Shown one piece after another: positions 7,448-12,400 of a stretch of 12,400 bases of DNA (its first letter is position 1; each line of letters begins with the position of its first letter). The stretch is from positions 1-12,400 of the forward strand of contig JAADDT010000075.1 of NCBI GenBank assembly GCA_013153765.1, written 5' to 3'. The position numbers and the translations under genes were made by a program. This DNA is from Aquificota bacterium (lineage in GTDB: Bacteria > Aquificota > Aquificia > Aquificales > Hydrogenothermaceae). The notes under the pieces are model-generated. The model had not been told where the DNA came from and searched no databases. It saw nothing but the letters and a program-made list of their open reading frames with translations.

Positions 7448-7910
7448 ACAGATTTCAAAGGTCAAAAGGGATAAGCTGGGAACTGACATTCCCTTGCTTA
7501 TCTTTAGAGTCCTCCGCCATTACACACACTTTTACGCCGCCGACCTGCTTGGAGAAAGGGGAGCAAACATCCTGCTTATAAACGCAGGCAGGGCTTTAGG
7601 GGAAGAGCTGGGAAATATGCTGTACGACGAGGAACTGGACAACTACCTAAAAAACATAGCCGAGTTCGTTGAGAAGGAAAAGATAGGTCTTTTAAAGGTG
7701 GTTGAAAAGGCTGACGACAAGCTTGTGGTCCAGCTTGACGAGTGTATCACCTGTGCAGGTATGGACAACATAGGCAAAAGGATATGCCACTTTGAGGTGG
7801 GACTTGTGGCAGGTCTTGTTGAAAAGTATCTTGGTAAGAAGGTGATGGCTACCGAAACAAAGTGTGGGGCAAACGGTGAAGGTACCTGTGAGGTGACGGT
7901 GCACTTTTAG
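7431..7910 (+). CDS. V4R-domain (4-vinyl reductase-like) cysteine-rich small protein, last gene of the heme d1 operon
   Basis: This is a 159-residue cytoplasmic protein with no signal peptide or membrane helix. The C-terminal half fits the V4R domain, a fold that binds small hydrophobic or tetrapyrrole-like ligands (known from BchJ and the sensor part of some regulators). Visible marks are the pattern DECITCAGM, then ICHFEVGLVAGL, then ETKCGANGEGTCEV, giving cysteines at 105, 108, 119, 145 and 153, which could bind a metal or an Fe-S cluster. The ATG at 7431 is chosen because GGGAAGAGG at 7413-7421 lies 9 bases upstream; a TTG at 7422 in the same frame has no such site. The gene overlaps the end of nirDL by 17 bases and is followed directly by the terminator, so it belongs to the heme d1 operon. 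A role as carrier, scaffold or reductase for a d1 precursor is inference; no function is proven. Confidence 0.75.
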   Translation: MEKLLEQISKVKRDKLGTDIPLLIFRVLRHYTHFYAADLLGERGANILLINAGRALGEELGNMLYDEELDNYLKNIAEFVEKEKIGLLKVVEKADDKLVVQLDECITCAGMDNIGKRICHFEVGLVAGLVEKYLGKKVMATETKCGANGEGTCEVTVHF

Positions 7911-7930
7911 AAAAAATTTTTTTAACAAAA

Positions 7931-7963
7931 AAAATGAAAGCCCCCGAAAGGGGGCTTTTTTTT
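7931..7963. terminator. Bidirectional intrinsic terminator between convergent operons
   Basis: AAAGCCCCC (7937-7945), a GAAA loop (7946-7949) and GGGGGCTTT (7950-7958) form a perfect 9-base-pair stem. On the + strand it runs into eight T residues; on the - strand the A tract before the stem (about 7927-7934) gives the T run. It ends the heme d1 operon (last stop at 7910) and probably also the norZ operon, whose stop codon (7962-7964) sits inside the T tract of the other strand. Confidence 0.93.
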
Positions 7964-10265
7964 ATGTTGTTGCGGTTGCAGGTGCTTCTTTTCTCGCAAG
8001 GTAGAGTTTGTAAACAAGGTCAACCAGTATGAGTATTGCACCTGCCACGATCAGTATGTCAGGTATAAGCCTTATCCAGAGCCAGAAGCCCATTCCTTCA
8101 AGTACTTCCCTTGTCCTTGCTACCCAGTATCCGTAGTTGTAAGCCCATTCCATCTGTTTCTCACCGATTACCAGTACTGGGAAGGCGAACAGGAATATTC
8201 CGGCAGTTGTAAGCCAGAAAGCCAGATTGGATACCTTTTCGTCCCAGTGGAGACCTTTAGCAAGGGCGTTTGCTCTTGCTATGAAGTAGAGGAACGCTAT
8301 TGAGATGTATCCGAACGCTCCAAGGAGAGCAACGTGTCCGTGTGCCATTCCAAAGTAAGTTCCGTGTTCGTAGTAGTTAACGATAGGCAGGTTGATCAGC
8401 ATTCCGTAGAAACCTGCTCCCAGCCAGTTCAGGAACGCGGAACCTGCAAGCCAGAGGAAAGCCATTCTGAACGGGAATTCGCTTCCTTTTTCTTTGATGT
8501 GGAGGTATTCCTTAGCCGCCTCTATCATCAGTATTACCAGTGGCAGTGGCTCAAGTGAGGACAGTACTCCACCCCAGGCAATCCAGAACTCGTTTTCACC
8601 CATCCAGAAGTAGTGGTGTCCTGTACCTATAGTACCTGCCGCAACGATAAGGAACGCTTCAAAGAACATCATAATGGTAGCAAACCTTGCACTTACCAGT
8701 CCGAGGGCAACTGTAAGGAACGCCAGTGTACCGGCGGCAAACAGCTCAAACGTGTTTTCAACCCAGAGGTGAACAACCCACCACCTAAAGTAGTCGTCTA
8801 TGGTGTAGTTAGGGATTATTTTGTGCAGTGGAGCCATTCCTGCCATGTAAAGGACTGCTATTGCAAACGCAGACCAGATTATCATAGCAAGTGGAGGAGT
8901 TATCTTTTCAGCCTGTCTGACCGTGAAGAACACGATGGTGAACCACAGAACCAGACCCACTACCAGTCCAATGTCCCACAGTCTTCCAAGCTCTATATAC
9001 TCCCTTCCTTCAGAACCGAGCCAGAACCACAGGTCGTCAGGCAGTTTTCCAAGTGCTCCCAGCCACAGTCCTATCAGACCACCACCGCCAACAACCAGCA
9101 GTGCAATCCAGAGTATATCAACGGCTATAGGGAACTTAAAGTCCTTACCTTTAGATGCCAGCGGAGCTATGAACAGACCACCTGCAAGCCAGCCTATAGC
9201 TATCCACAGAACCGCAAGGTTAAGGTGGAACTCCCTTGCAACGTTAAACGGCAGTAAGGACTGTGGAATAATCCAGCTGTGGGAAGGGTCAGCGTACAGG
9301 TGCGCCATATAACCGCCAAGCAGTGTTTGTAGCACGAAGAAAAGAGGTACTATTGGAACGTACTTGATAACCTTCTCCTGCATAGGAGTGAGTTTTGTTA
9401 TTTGCAGTGCGGCGTCGTACTCCTTCTGGTCGTCAAACTTGAGGAAGTAATCGTAGAAAGCCCACATTACAACGATGGTCAACGCCCAGCAAGCCATAAA
9501 CGCTATAAGAGACCAGAAAAGTGAGGAGTAAGTTGCGTCCATTCCTATGGCAGGTTCGGGAGGCCAGTTATTGGTGTAAGTCGGATGTATGTTTAAGGTT
9601 TTGTAAACTGCAAGAGGCTCGCCAAGTGATTTGATAACGTCAACGTCCTCTTTAGGCTTTGCTGAAGGTCTTGGTGTGACTGCAACGAGCGTTGTCCAGT
9701 CAATAAAAGCGGCCATCTTTTCAGCCTCTTCAGGCTTGACCAGACCGCCGAGCCATGCATACTGGGGATTTCCCTTAACCAGATAGTTTACCAGCTTTTC
9801 CTTTACCTTCAGCCACGCCTTTTCCATCTGGGGAGTTACCTGTGTAACGTCTTCCTTCAGCGTGGACTTTCTCCTGACGTCCATGGTGACCAGATAGTCC
9901 ACCTGTGCTTTTTCCTCGTCGGAAAGGCTACCGTAGTCCCTGCCGAATTTTTCCTGTGCGTAAATTTTCTGCAGGTTAACTATCTTTTCGTGGAGTATCC
10001 ATGCGGTATAGTCCGGTCCCATATAAGCACCGTTACCCAGCAACGTTCCGTGATCCATCACAACGTATTTCTGGAAGTAAGCCTTACCCTGCACTATGTC
10101 GTCATAGGTGTAAAGCGTTTGCGTACCCTTAACTTCCTGTGGTATCGGCGGAACGTCCTTGATCTGGATGATGGTCAGGTAGGTAAACAGACCAACCGCG
10201 GCAATTGTGGACAGGACAAAGATCAGGAACCACTTCTTGGAAGTTTGGTCCATTAAATTACTCAT
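7962..10265 (-). CDS. norZ: Quinol-dependent nitric oxide reductase (qNOR)
   Basis: This inner-membrane enzyme reduces two NO to N2O with electrons from quinol, removing the product of NirS. At 767 residues it has the single-chain length. After a first helix (about 12-34) comes the NorC-like periplasmic part, with the typical TLYTYDDIVQGKAYFQ and LLGNGAYMGPDYTA motifs (50-87). From about 250 there are about a dozen helices of the NorB/heme-copper oxidase fold. His347 (REFHLNL) and the histidine pair His642/His644 (AHGHVALLG) are the heme b and b3 ligands. The FeB site is complete: His499 and Glu503 in VVHLWVEN, and His550/His551 in GTGHHYFW. The conserved glutamates Glu507 and Glu572 (SSLEPLPL) are also present. 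AGGAGGG (10274-10280) lies 8 bases before the ATG and overlaps the stop of the upstream gene, so translation is probably coupled. The glutamates argue against the eNOR variant. Confidence 0.96.
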   Translation of the reverse strand: MSNLMDQTSKKWFLIFVLSTIAAVGLFTYLTIIQIKDVPPIPQEVKGTQTLYTYDDIVQGKAYFQKYVVMDHGTLLGNGAYMGPDYTAWILHEKIVNLQKIYAQEKFGRDYGSLSDEEKAQVDYLVTMDVRRKSTLKEDVTQVTPQMEKAWLKVKEKLVNYLVKGNPQYAWLGGLVKPEEAEKMAAFIDWTTLVAVTPRPSAKPKEDVDVIKSLGEPLAVYKTLNIHPTYTNNWPPEPAIGMDATYSSLFWSLIAFMACWALTIVVMWAFYDYFLKFDDQKEYDAALQITKLTPMQEKVIKYVPIVPLFFVLQTLLGGYMAHLYADPSHSWIIPQSLLPFNVAREFHLNLAVLWIAIGWLAGGLFIAPLASKGKDFKFPIAVDILWIALLVVGGGGLIGLWLGALGKLPDDLWFWLGSEGREYIELGRLWDIGLVVGLVLWFTIVFFTVRQAEKITPPLAMIIWSAFAIAVLYMAGMAPLHKIIPNYTIDDYFRWWVVHLWVENTFELFAAGTLAFLTVALGLVSARFATIMMFFEAFLIVAAGTIGTGHHYFWMGENEFWIAWGGVLSSLEPLPLVILMIEAAKEYLHIKEKGSEFPFRMAFLWLAGSAFLNWLGAGFYGMLINLPIVNYYEHGTYFGMAHGHVALLGAFGYISIAFLYFIARANALAKGLHWDEKVSNLAFWLTTAGIFLFAFPVLVIGEKQMEWAYNYGYWVARTREVLEGMGFWLWIRLIPDILIVAGAILILVDLVYKLYLARKEAPATATT

Positions 10266-10273
10266 CTCCTAAA

Positions 10274-10280
10274 CCCTCCT
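10274..10280 (-). promoter_or_regulatory. norZ ribosome binding site overlapping the upstream stop codon
   Basis: Read on the - strand, AGGAGGG follows TAT so that the TAG stop of the four-helix protein (10279-10281) forms part of the site. The gap to the norZ ATG is 8 bases. A second AGGAG (10266-10270) touches the ATG and is too close to serve it. This layout favours reinitiation by ribosomes finishing the upstream gene. Confidence 0.75.
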
Positions 10281-10689
10281 ATGTAGTTAAATATACTCTC
10301 GCAATGTAAACAAACAGATAGCTGAAAAACATTATTCCAAACAGCTTCTTATAAATCCTTGCCTCTCCCCCTTTGTAAATCAGAGCAAGTGAAAAAACGA
10401 ACAGTACCACCGTATAGCCCAAAATCATTATCAGGGCACTTTGCCCTATAGGATTGTTTGTAAGGTCGTCCATACCGTTCATACTTAATATGGAAAGCAG
10501 TAAGATACCTGTAGCTCCTGTAAGAAACACAAACAGGGAAGCAAACTTCAGGTATTTCTTTACTATCTTTTCTTTAAGCATTTCTTCATCGGCAAATGTA
10601 AAAACGAGGGATATGCCGAAAAAAGCCGCATTTGATATTACGTGCATCATATAGGAAGACTTCCACAGCCACGAGCCAACTTCCATCAT
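10279..10689 (-). CDS. Four-helix membrane protein of unknown function, upstream of norZ
   Basis: The 136-residue protein has four clear hydrophobic segments: about 13-31, 47-68, 84-105 and 113-134. A conserved-looking His16 lies at the start of the first helix (SYMMHVISNAAFF) and a GATG motif lies in the second. Loops are short and charged (FADEEMLKEK, IYKGGEARIYKK). I do not recognise the family with certainty. The layout, with His in helix 1 and a TG motif in helix 2, recalls small CopD-like four-helix proteins, of which another candidate lies at the right end of this window. It sits 13 bases before norZ and its stop is part of the norZ binding site, so it is very likely made together with the reductase. 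A role in assembly, heme insertion or as an accessory subunit of qNOR is inference. Two ATGs begin the frame; GGAGGG at 10702-10707 is 12 bases upstream of the first. Confidence 0.7.
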   Translation of the reverse strand: MMEVGSWLWKSSYMMHVISNAAFFGISLVFTFADEEMLKEKIVKKYLKFASLFVFLTGATGILLLSILSMNGMDDLTNNPIGQSALIMILGYTVVLFVFSLALIYKGGEARIYKKLFGIMFFSYLFVYIARVYLTT

Positions 10690-10697
10690 CTCTACTA

Positions 10698-10820
10698 TCA
10701 GCCCTCCATCATTCTAACAATCGCTATAATACAGGGACCTGCCAGCAGTAAAAACGAAGTTATCAGAAACAGTGCAAGCGATAGGACGATTGACCACTGC
10801 CTTATGTTCCATTCTTTCAT
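10698..10820 (-). CDS. 40-residue single-helix membrane protein, first gene of the norZ operon
   Basis: A short frame starts with ATG at 10818-10820, preceded by GGAGAG (10824-10829) with a 3-base gap from its last G (5 bases from the GGAG core), and ends in TGA at 10698-10700. The product begins MKEWNIRQWS, then has one strongly hydrophobic helix (about residues 10-36, with LALFLITSFLLLAGPC) and ends RMMEG. The positive charge before and after the helix leaves the orientation open. It is the first frame after the promoter that carries the Fnr-type box, and its stop lies 8 bases before the start of the four-helix protein, with no competing frame. Very small one-helix proteins often accompany terminal oxidases (CydX, CcoQ), so a stabilising partner of qNOR is possible; this is inference. 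I do not recognise the sequence. Confidence 0.62.
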   Translation of the reverse strand: MKEWNIRQWSIVLSLALFLITSFLLLAGPCIIAIVRMMEG

Positions 10821-10829
10821 CAGCTCTCC

Positions 10830-10842
10830 AGTATTTAATACT
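10830..10842. promoter_or_regulatory. Perfect 13-base palindrome, candidate repressor operator of the norZ operon
   Basis: AGTATTTAATACT is a perfect inverted repeat of 6 bases around one central base. It touches the ribosome binding site of the 40-residue gene and lies about 4 to 16 bases after the predicted transcription start (about 10846, - strand). A protein bound here would block transcription or initiation. The Rrf2-family protein encoded at 11240-11680 is the obvious candidate, but this is inference. The stem is AT-rich and weak as RNA, so a terminator is unlikely. Confidence 0.5.
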
Positions 10843-10852
10843 TTTTTGTCTC

Positions 10853-10858
10853 AAATTA
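10853..10858 (-). promoter_or_regulatory. Candidate -10 element of the norZ operon promoter
   Basis: On the - strand TAATTT lies at positions -12 to -7 if the Fnr-type box is centred at -41.5, the standard class II spacing. It shares the first two T/A bases and last T with TATAAT. There is no good -35 hexamer, as expected for an Fnr-dependent promoter. The call depends on the box. Confidence 0.45.
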
Positions 10859-10880
10859 AAGAAATAGCACGGCAACTGCA

Positions 10881-10894
10881 TTGATTTGTGTCAA
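10881..10894 (-). promoter_or_regulatory. Fnr/Dnr-type (Crp-Fnr family) binding site upstream of the norZ operon
   Basis: On the - strand TTGACACAAATCAA fits the Fnr-family consensus TTGAT-N4-ATCAA with one change (TTGAC), a form often seen for the NO-responsive Dnr/Nnr regulators. It begins 7 bases after the stop of the cupin gene and its centre (10887.5) lies about 67 bases before the first start codon. It should switch the norZ operon on at low oxygen and/or in the presence of NO. No Crp-Fnr gene is in the window. Confidence 0.75.
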
Positions 10895-10900
10895 TGCCAT

Positions 10901-11230
10901 CTAAAACTGTATCTTCCTGTGTGGATTGGGAGAGATAACAGCCTGAACGATCATGTCCTCCTCAGCCTCAAAGCCGTGTGGCTCTTCCGGATTGTAGTAC
11001 AGGCTTTCGCCTTCAGCCAGCGTCTCGTACTGGTCTTCAGAGCCGTAGTAAAACCTGCCCTTTCCCTTTAAGACGGTTGTAAGAACTTCAGAGGTGGAAG
11101 TGTGTAAAGGTATCTTCTGCCCTGCCTTCAGGTAGAAATGAACCACAACCATGTTGTCCGTAGCAACGATTTTCTCCGAAACGGGCTTCTCTCCGCTGAA
11201 CTTACTTCCTGCAGAAATTTTTAGAGCCAT
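10901..11230 (-). CDS. Small single-domain cupin protein
   Basis: The 109-residue protein fits one small beta-barrel cupin. Motif 1 is seen at about 37-57 (GQKIPLHTSTSEVLTTVLKG), with His43 and Glu48; the second His of the usual HxH is replaced by Ser45. Motif 2 follows at about 74-89 (GESLYYNPEEPHGFEA) with His85. Three of the four usual metal ligands therefore remain, and metal binding is plausible but not certain. No enzyme or DNA-binding domain is attached. AGGAGG on the - strand, 5 bases before the ATG, overlaps the stop of the Rrf2 gene, so the two are probably coupled. Grouped with an NO-type regulator and a hemerythrin, it may have a role in the response to NO or oxidative stress; the actual substrate is unknown. 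It is the last gene before the norZ promoter and I see no terminator after it. Confidence 0.8.
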   Translation of the reverse strand: MALKISAGSKFSGEKPVSEKIVATDNMVVVHFYLKAGQKIPLHTSTSEVLTTVLKGKGRFYYGSEDQYETLAEGESLYYNPEEPHGFEAEEDMIVQAVISPNPHRKIQF

Positions 11231-11239
11231 CTTAACCTC

Positions 11240-11680
11240 CTATACTTTAACGTTTTCAAATTTTTCTATGTTGTTAATAGCATCTTCAAGCGTGGTACTT
11301 TCAAACATTCTGTAAATCTCCGCCCTTTTGTCTGCCCACAAATGGTGTATGGTGCATGGATTGGTGTCAGAACATTCCTCAAAACCAAGTATGCAGGTCT
11401 TAAAAAAGTCCATACCGTCAATAACCGCCACAATGTCTATAAGCTTTATTTCGGAAGGCTTCTTAAGGAGTTTTACACCGCCATGGGGACCCCTATGGGA
11501 CTGGAGCAGTCCTGCCTTAACAAGCTTCTGGAAGTTTTTTGATAAAAAATAAAAGGACAGTCCCAAATCCTTCGCAACCCTGTGTATTGATATGAACCTG
11601 TCCCTGAACTCTTCCTGCTTTGACAGGTTTGCAATGTATATCATCGCCCTTATAGAGTCCTTACAGGCGGCAGACAGCAT
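11240..11680 (-). CDS. Rrf2-family transcriptional regulator with candidate Fe-S cluster cysteines (NsrR-like)
   Basis: Rrf2 proteins are small dimeric repressors; NsrR senses NO and IscR senses Fe-S status through an Fe-S cluster. The 146-residue protein has a winged helix at about 28-72, with the recognition region LGLSFYFLSKNFQKLVKAGLL cut short at RGPHGGVKL, which is the family's GxxGG-type wing. The cluster loop is TCILGFEECSDTNPCTIHHLW (94-114), with Cys96, Cys103 and Cys109, close to the three-cysteine spacing of NsrR and IscR. His112 or His113 could be a fourth ligand. The start shares one base with the hemerythrin stop (TAATG), so this is translational coupling. The setting between a hemerythrin and NO reductase genes argues for an NO sensor, and the palindrome at 10830-10842 is a candidate target. 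The exact subtype cannot be fixed from sequence alone. Confidence 0.87.
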   Translation of the reverse strand: MLSAACKDSIRAMIYIANLSKQEEFRDRFISIHRVAKDLGLSFYFLSKNFQKLVKAGLLQSHRGPHGGVKLLKKPSEIKLIDIVAVIDGMDFFKTCILGFEECSDTNPCTIHHLWADKRAEIYRMFESTTLEDAINNIEKFENVKV

Positions 11681-12135
11681 TACTCAAACCTCTCAAGGTC
11701 GTACTTCAGTATCTCTGGAAAGAAGAAATGCTCCTCCTCCGTAAAGTGATCCTTAAGTGTGGTGAAAAACTCCTTGGCAGTTTTCTTTATCTCACCTTCC
11801 AAATCCTTACCCTGATAAGTATCCTTACCCTGATTGTAAAGCTCAACCAGATACTTCAGGTGCTCCACTATCTCGTCAAGCGTCCTGTGTCCAAAATTAA
11901 GGGCGTCTATATCAAAATCCGTAATACCCGCTTCCTGAAGTGCAATGTCAAGGTCTTCCTCCTCAACCCGTGCATGCTCACCTATCTTTTCGTCTATAAA
12001 CTCCATTATTTCCTGAACCAGCTGTGGAGAAAACTGTTCCTCCAGCATTTTTTCAAACTCCTCAACCTGCTTCAGATAAACCACGTGCTCTTTCGTCAGC
12101 TGTGTAAGTATTTCCTTTACTTTTTCAAAACCCAT
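11680..12135 (-). CDS. Hemerythrin-like (HHE domain) protein
   Basis: Hemerythrin-like proteins are four-helix bundles with a di-iron centre. Some bind O2 or NO, and the RIC/YtfE/DnrN group repairs Fe-S clusters after NO damage. The 151-residue protein, counted from the ATG at 12135, is strongly helical and shows the ligand pattern: His17 (KEHVVYL), His54 and Glu58 (GEHARVEEED), His83 (FGHRTLDE), and His130 with His136 in DHFTEEEHFFFPE. The start at 12135 is preferred because GGGAGG lies 5 bases upstream; a TTG further up at 12165 has no such site and would overlap the neighbour. There is no N-terminal ScdA/RIC domain with its cysteines, so this is a bare HHE protein. It lies 1 base after the CopD-like gene and is coupled to the regulator that follows. 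A role in NO binding or repair is likely but not proven. Confidence 0.87.
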   Translation of the reverse strand: MGFEKVKEILTQLTKEHVVYLKQVEEFEKMLEEQFSPQLVQEIMEFIDEKIGEHARVEEEDLDIALQEAGITDFDIDALNFGHRTLDEIVEHLKYLVELYNQGKDTYQGKDLEGEIKKTAKEFFTTLKDHFTEEEHFFFPEILKYDLERFE

Positions 12136-12136
12136 C

Positions 12137-12400
12137 TTAACCTCCCATACGGAGTTTTGCCGCAAAATAAACTATAGATATGCCCAGAAGGAGGTTTACA
12201 ACTCCTATTATCCGGGCTGAAAGCTTGTATTTTTTTCCCCTGTCAGACCTTGGACCGAGGAAAAAGTCGTGTATCACAGCCAGTATTACAGTCAGACCGA
12301 AAAGGTGTATCTTATGGTGTAGCGTGGCGGCGTAAGGATTTGCAAAATGGAACATATCGGAAAAGCTGATACCCATCGTCTTCATGTTGTAAACGCCGGT
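12137..12400 (-). CDS. CopD-like multi-helix membrane protein, C-terminal part
   Basis: The frame is open to the right edge, so the N-terminus is missing; 87 residues are visible. They include two hydrophobic segments, about HLFGLTVILAVIHDFFLG and IIGVVNLLLGISIVYFAAKL, and the motif HHKIHL...HDFFLGPRS, which recalls small CopD-family four-helix proteins (HK in one helix, HDFxLGP at its end). The run TGVYNM at the left end of the fragment looks like the end of the preceding helix. The histidines could bind copper or heme. The stop (12137-12139) lies 1 base before the hemerythrin start, with the hemerythrin's binding site inside this gene's last codons, so the genes are coupled. Family assignment is moderate. 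It may be related to the four-helix protein at 10279-10689, although the sequences are only distantly alike by eye. Confidence 0.65.
   Translation of the reverse strand, partial: TGVYNMKTMGISFSDMFHFANPYAATLHHKIHLFGLTVILAVIHDFFLGPRSDRGKKYKLSARIIGVVNLLLGISIVYFAAKLRMGG

Noticed and set aside
8613..9257. Antisense open frame (214 codons) opposite norZ
   Set aside because: Its composition is skewed (Ser, Gln, Cys, Pro rich) as the complement of a membrane protein gene, and no motif or binding site is seen.
12136..12165. TTG start for the hemerythrin
   Set aside because: It would overlap the CopD-like gene and has no binding site; the ATG at 12135 has GGGAGG 5 bases upstream.
1..12400. Insertion sequences, CRISPR arrays, tRNA genes, attachment sites
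   Set aside because: No transposase or integrase frames, regularly spaced repeats or cloverleaf sequences were found when reading the window.

Overview
The window looks like part of a denitrification island from a thermophilic Gram-negative bacterium, most likely of the Aquificota (Hydrogenobacter, Hydrogenivirga or Thermocrinis-like). The reasons are a fused NirD-NirL siroheme decarboxylase (the form known from Hydrogenobacter thermophilus), Lys/Glu-rich proteins, heavy use of ATA and AGG codons, very tight gene packing, and the end of an outer-membrane beta-barrel protein at the left edge. The organism call is inference. No stretch longer than 300 bases lacks a gene, and I see no tRNA, rRNA, CRISPR array or insertion sequence.

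Left half (2-7910, + strand): the C-terminus of a porin-like barrel, then nirS (cytochrome cd1 nitrite reductase) and a heme d1 assembly operon. The order is a NirN-like d1 protein carrying an extra C-terminal cytochrome c domain, nirJ, nirF, nirE, nirDL and a small V4R-domain protein. Neighbouring genes overlap or almost touch (1, 17, 13, 4 and 17 bases of overlap), so they are probably one transcript. Together they turn uroporphyrinogen III, through siroheme made partly elsewhere, into heme d1 and load it into periplasmic NirS, which reduces nitrite to NO.

Centre: a strong GC-rich hairpin with A/T tracts on both sides (about 7931-7963) lies between the two convergent operons and probably terminates both.

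Right half (7962-12400, - strand): a quinol-type nitric oxide reductase (norZ/qNorB) is preceded by a four-helix membrane protein and by a newly noticed 40-residue single-helix protein (10698-10820). Upstream of these is a compact promoter with a near-perfect Fnr/Dnr box, a -10 element at class II spacing, and a perfect 13-base palindrome between the predicted start site and the ribosome binding site. Further upstream is a second, closely packed set: a CopD-like membrane protein (cut by the window edge), a hemerythrin, an Rrf2-family regulator with three cysteines placed for an Fe-S cluster, and a small cupin. This reads as an NO-sensing and NO-protection module beside the NO-producing and NO-consuming enzymes.

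The most interesting points are the NirN-cytochrome c fusion, the V4R protein as last gene of the heme d1 operon, the hidden 40-residue protein with its four-helix partner ahead of norZ, and the layered promoter that could combine Fnr-type activation with repression by the nearby Rrf2 protein.
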